NCBI GenBank assembly: GCA_030037185.1
Contig: JASHRR010001528.1
Location: 1-7,835, forward strand
DNA length: 7,835 nt
Source of the DNA: Xanthobacteraceae bacterium
GTDB lineage: Bacteria > Pseudomonadota > Alphaproteobacteria > Rhizobiales > Xanthobacteraceae
Reading direction: 5' to 3'
This document shows positions 6,855 to 7,835 of the stretch, piece after piece; the stretch's first letter is position 1; each line of letters starts with the position of its first letter. The notes beneath the pieces were generated by a model, which saw only the letters and a list, made by a program, of their open reading frames with translations, had not been told where the DNA came from and did not search any database. Position numbers and translations under genes: made by a program.

Positions 6855-7546
6855 GGCTCTGTCCTTTCTGGGAAGGCGGCTGGACGGCCCTCGCACACCG
6901 CACTCGCGATGAACACCATGGCAAGAACCGTAAAGATGTAGGCCTGGATGGCGCCGAGCAGGAGTTCGATCCCCATGAACGGAACGGGCACGAGCAACCC
7001 GGCCAGGGAGAGGATGATGCCGATGATGAAGGCGCCGCTCATGACGTTTCCGAACAGGCGCACGATGAGCGAGAATGTGCGCGTGAAGGTCTCGACAACG
7101 TTGAGCGGGATCATGATGAAAGTGGGCTCCGAGAATGTCTTCAAATAGCCGATAAACCCGCGGGCCCGGATGCCAAAATAGATGACGGCGAAAAACACAA
7201 TCAGGGCGAGCGCCGCATCGGTTTCGATGCGGGCGGTGGGCGGCTCGATGCCCGGGATCAGCGATGACCAGTTTGCCGCCAGAATGAATAAGAAAAGTGT
7301 GCCGATCAGAGGCACATAGGGTCTCGGCGCCACGCCCATCGTGTCGCGAATCTGGCCTTCAATCGTTCCAACGACAAGCTCGATAACCACTTGAAGCCGG
7401 GAGGGCGCGATCTTGAGCGACCGCGTCGCAATCCAGCTCCCCAGTGCAAGGGCTGAGATCAGCCCCCAGGTGACAACGACCGGCACGGTGATCGGAACGG
7501 GGCCGAGCGTGACGACTGTCTTGGTGACGAGCGGCGATTCGATCAT
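6851..7546 (-). CDS. atpB: N-type ATPase Fo subunit a (ion channel)
   Basis: Subunit a is the stator membrane subunit that forms the two ion half-channels beside the c-ring. The protein has 231 residues, typical for N-type enzymes. Hydrophobic segments lie at about 19-41, 79-99, 111-126, 167-187 and 191-216. LFLFILAANWSSLIPGIEPP (84-103) matches the N-terminal channel segment. The essential arginine is R163 in SLIVRLFGNVMSG (159-171), and the closing helix LLLGAIQAYIFTVLAMVFI contains the conserved polar QAYIF. The ATG at 7546 is chosen, although the frame is open upstream to 7786, because it gives the family N-terminus, shares ATGA with the atpR stop, and has CGGAG 7 nt upstream (7554-7558). 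The upstream extension lies entirely within atpR. Confidence 0.94.
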   Translation of the reverse strand: MIESPLVTKTVVTLGPVPITVPVVVTWGLISALALGSWIATRSLKIAPSRLQVVIELVVGTIEGQIRDTMGVAPRPYVPLIGTLFLFILAANWSSLIPGIEPPTARIETDAALALIVFFAVIYFGIRARGFIGYLKTFSEPTFIMIPLNVVETFTRTFSLIVRLFGNVMSGAFIIGIILSLAGLLVPVPFMGIELLLGAIQAYIFTVLAMVFIASAVCEGRPAAFPERTEP

Positions 7547-7835
7547 GGCACCGCTCCGAGACGAACTACCGCCGTGCGTGCCGCAAGGATGCCGAATGTG
7601 ACAACGAGGAGCGCCAGCACGCCGTAATGCCGAGCTATGATCCCGAGCAAACCGGCCATGACCATAAAGCGGATCAACTGCAATGCCAGGGCCGTGCTCA
7701 CCCCAGAACCGGTTGCCAACATCTGTGCGCTCGTTCGGAGCGTCAGGTAGAAGAATGCGCCAACTAGCGCGCCAATGGCTAACCATGCGGAGGCGACGAG
7801 AACCAGCTGCAAAATGTCGTATTGCGGCGTGACGA
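7543..7835 (-). CDS. atpR: N-ATPase accessory membrane protein AtpR, probably 5'-partial
   Basis: AtpR is a small membrane protein found only with N-type ATPases and thought to help assemble the c-ring or interact with the rotor, together with AtpQ. Three hydrophobic segments are visible: LVASAWLAIGALVGAFFYLT, LQLIRFMVMAGLLGIIA and VLALLVVTFGILAA. Charged arginines sit at or within the segments (LRTSAQ after the first, IRF within the second, ARTAVVRL after the third), which is typical of AtpR. The only in-frame start inside the window is TTG at 7812, giving 89 residues, without a convincing ribosome binding site. The frame stays open to the window edge (reading VTPQYDI before it), so the true start probably lies beyond 7835. 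The stop at 7543 overlaps the atpB start as ATGA. Identity rests on length, topology and position directly upstream of atpB. Confidence 0.8.
   Translation of the reverse strand, partial: VTPQYDILQLVLVASAWLAIGALVGAFFYLTLRTSAQMLATGSGVSTALALQLIRFMVMAGLLGIIARHYGVLALLVVTFGILAARTAVVRLGAVP

Noticed and set aside
7547..7786. N-terminal extension of atpB to position 7786
   Set aside because: It lies wholly inside atpR in another frame. The ATG at 7546 has its own ribosome binding site and gives the family N-terminus.
1..7835. CRISPR array, tRNA or rRNA genes
   Set aside because: No regularly spaced direct repeats, tRNA-like cloverleaf or rRNA sequence was recognised on either strand.

Overview
The window joins most of an alternative rotary ATPase operon (right half, about 3468-7835, all on the minus strand) to a gene-poor accessory stretch (left, 1-3467) that holds insertion-sequence debris and one intact lipase-like gene. 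Base composition is GC-rich. That, the style of the IS remnants and the presence of an N-type ATPase fit a proteobacterium, and my best guess is an alphaproteobacterium of the Hyphomicrobiales/Bradyrhizobium kind. No taxonomic marker gene is present, so this is only inference.

Right half. Six genes read leftwards in the order atpR, atpB, atpE, atpF, atpA, atpG. This is the distal part of the atpDCQRBEFAG order typical of N-type F1Fo-ATPases, which are second, laterally spread ATPases usually carried in addition to the housekeeping enzyme. atpD (beta), atpC (epsilon) and atpQ (AtpI-like) would lie beyond position 7835, and atpR probably runs off the window edge. The genes are tightly packed: atpR/atpB and atpB/atpE share ATGA overlaps, atpE and atpF are 4 nt apart, atpF and atpA overlap by 29 nt, and atpA and atpG overlap by 8 nt. 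There is no separate delta gene. Instead the C-terminus of AtpF carries a visible delta/OSCP-like segment. The c subunit has two carboxylates (E27 and E60) at the ion-binding positions. Together the products build the membrane rotor and stator (AtpB, AtpE, AtpF, with AtpR as an accessory) and part of the catalytic head (AtpA, AtpG). A 46-nt near-perfect inverted repeat lies 85 nt past the atpG stop and probably ends the operon.

Left half. Positions 149-509 hold two broken transposases on the minus strand fused end to end: an IS200/IS605-type TnpA with internal deletions, then the C-terminal tail of an IS110-family transposase. A hairpin typical of an IS200-type end lies at 598-614. Positions 616-969 hold only a doubtful small ORF. 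Positions 970-2112 encode a complete DUF2235 (Tle1-like) alpha/beta hydrolase with a good ribosome binding site. The 1.2 kb from 2113 to 3336 has no recognisable gene. It contains a perfect CRP-type palindrome (TGTGA-N6-TCACA) overlapping a short tandem repeat, and a weak operator-like sequence. This stretch looks like decayed or exchanged DNA beside the ATPase island.
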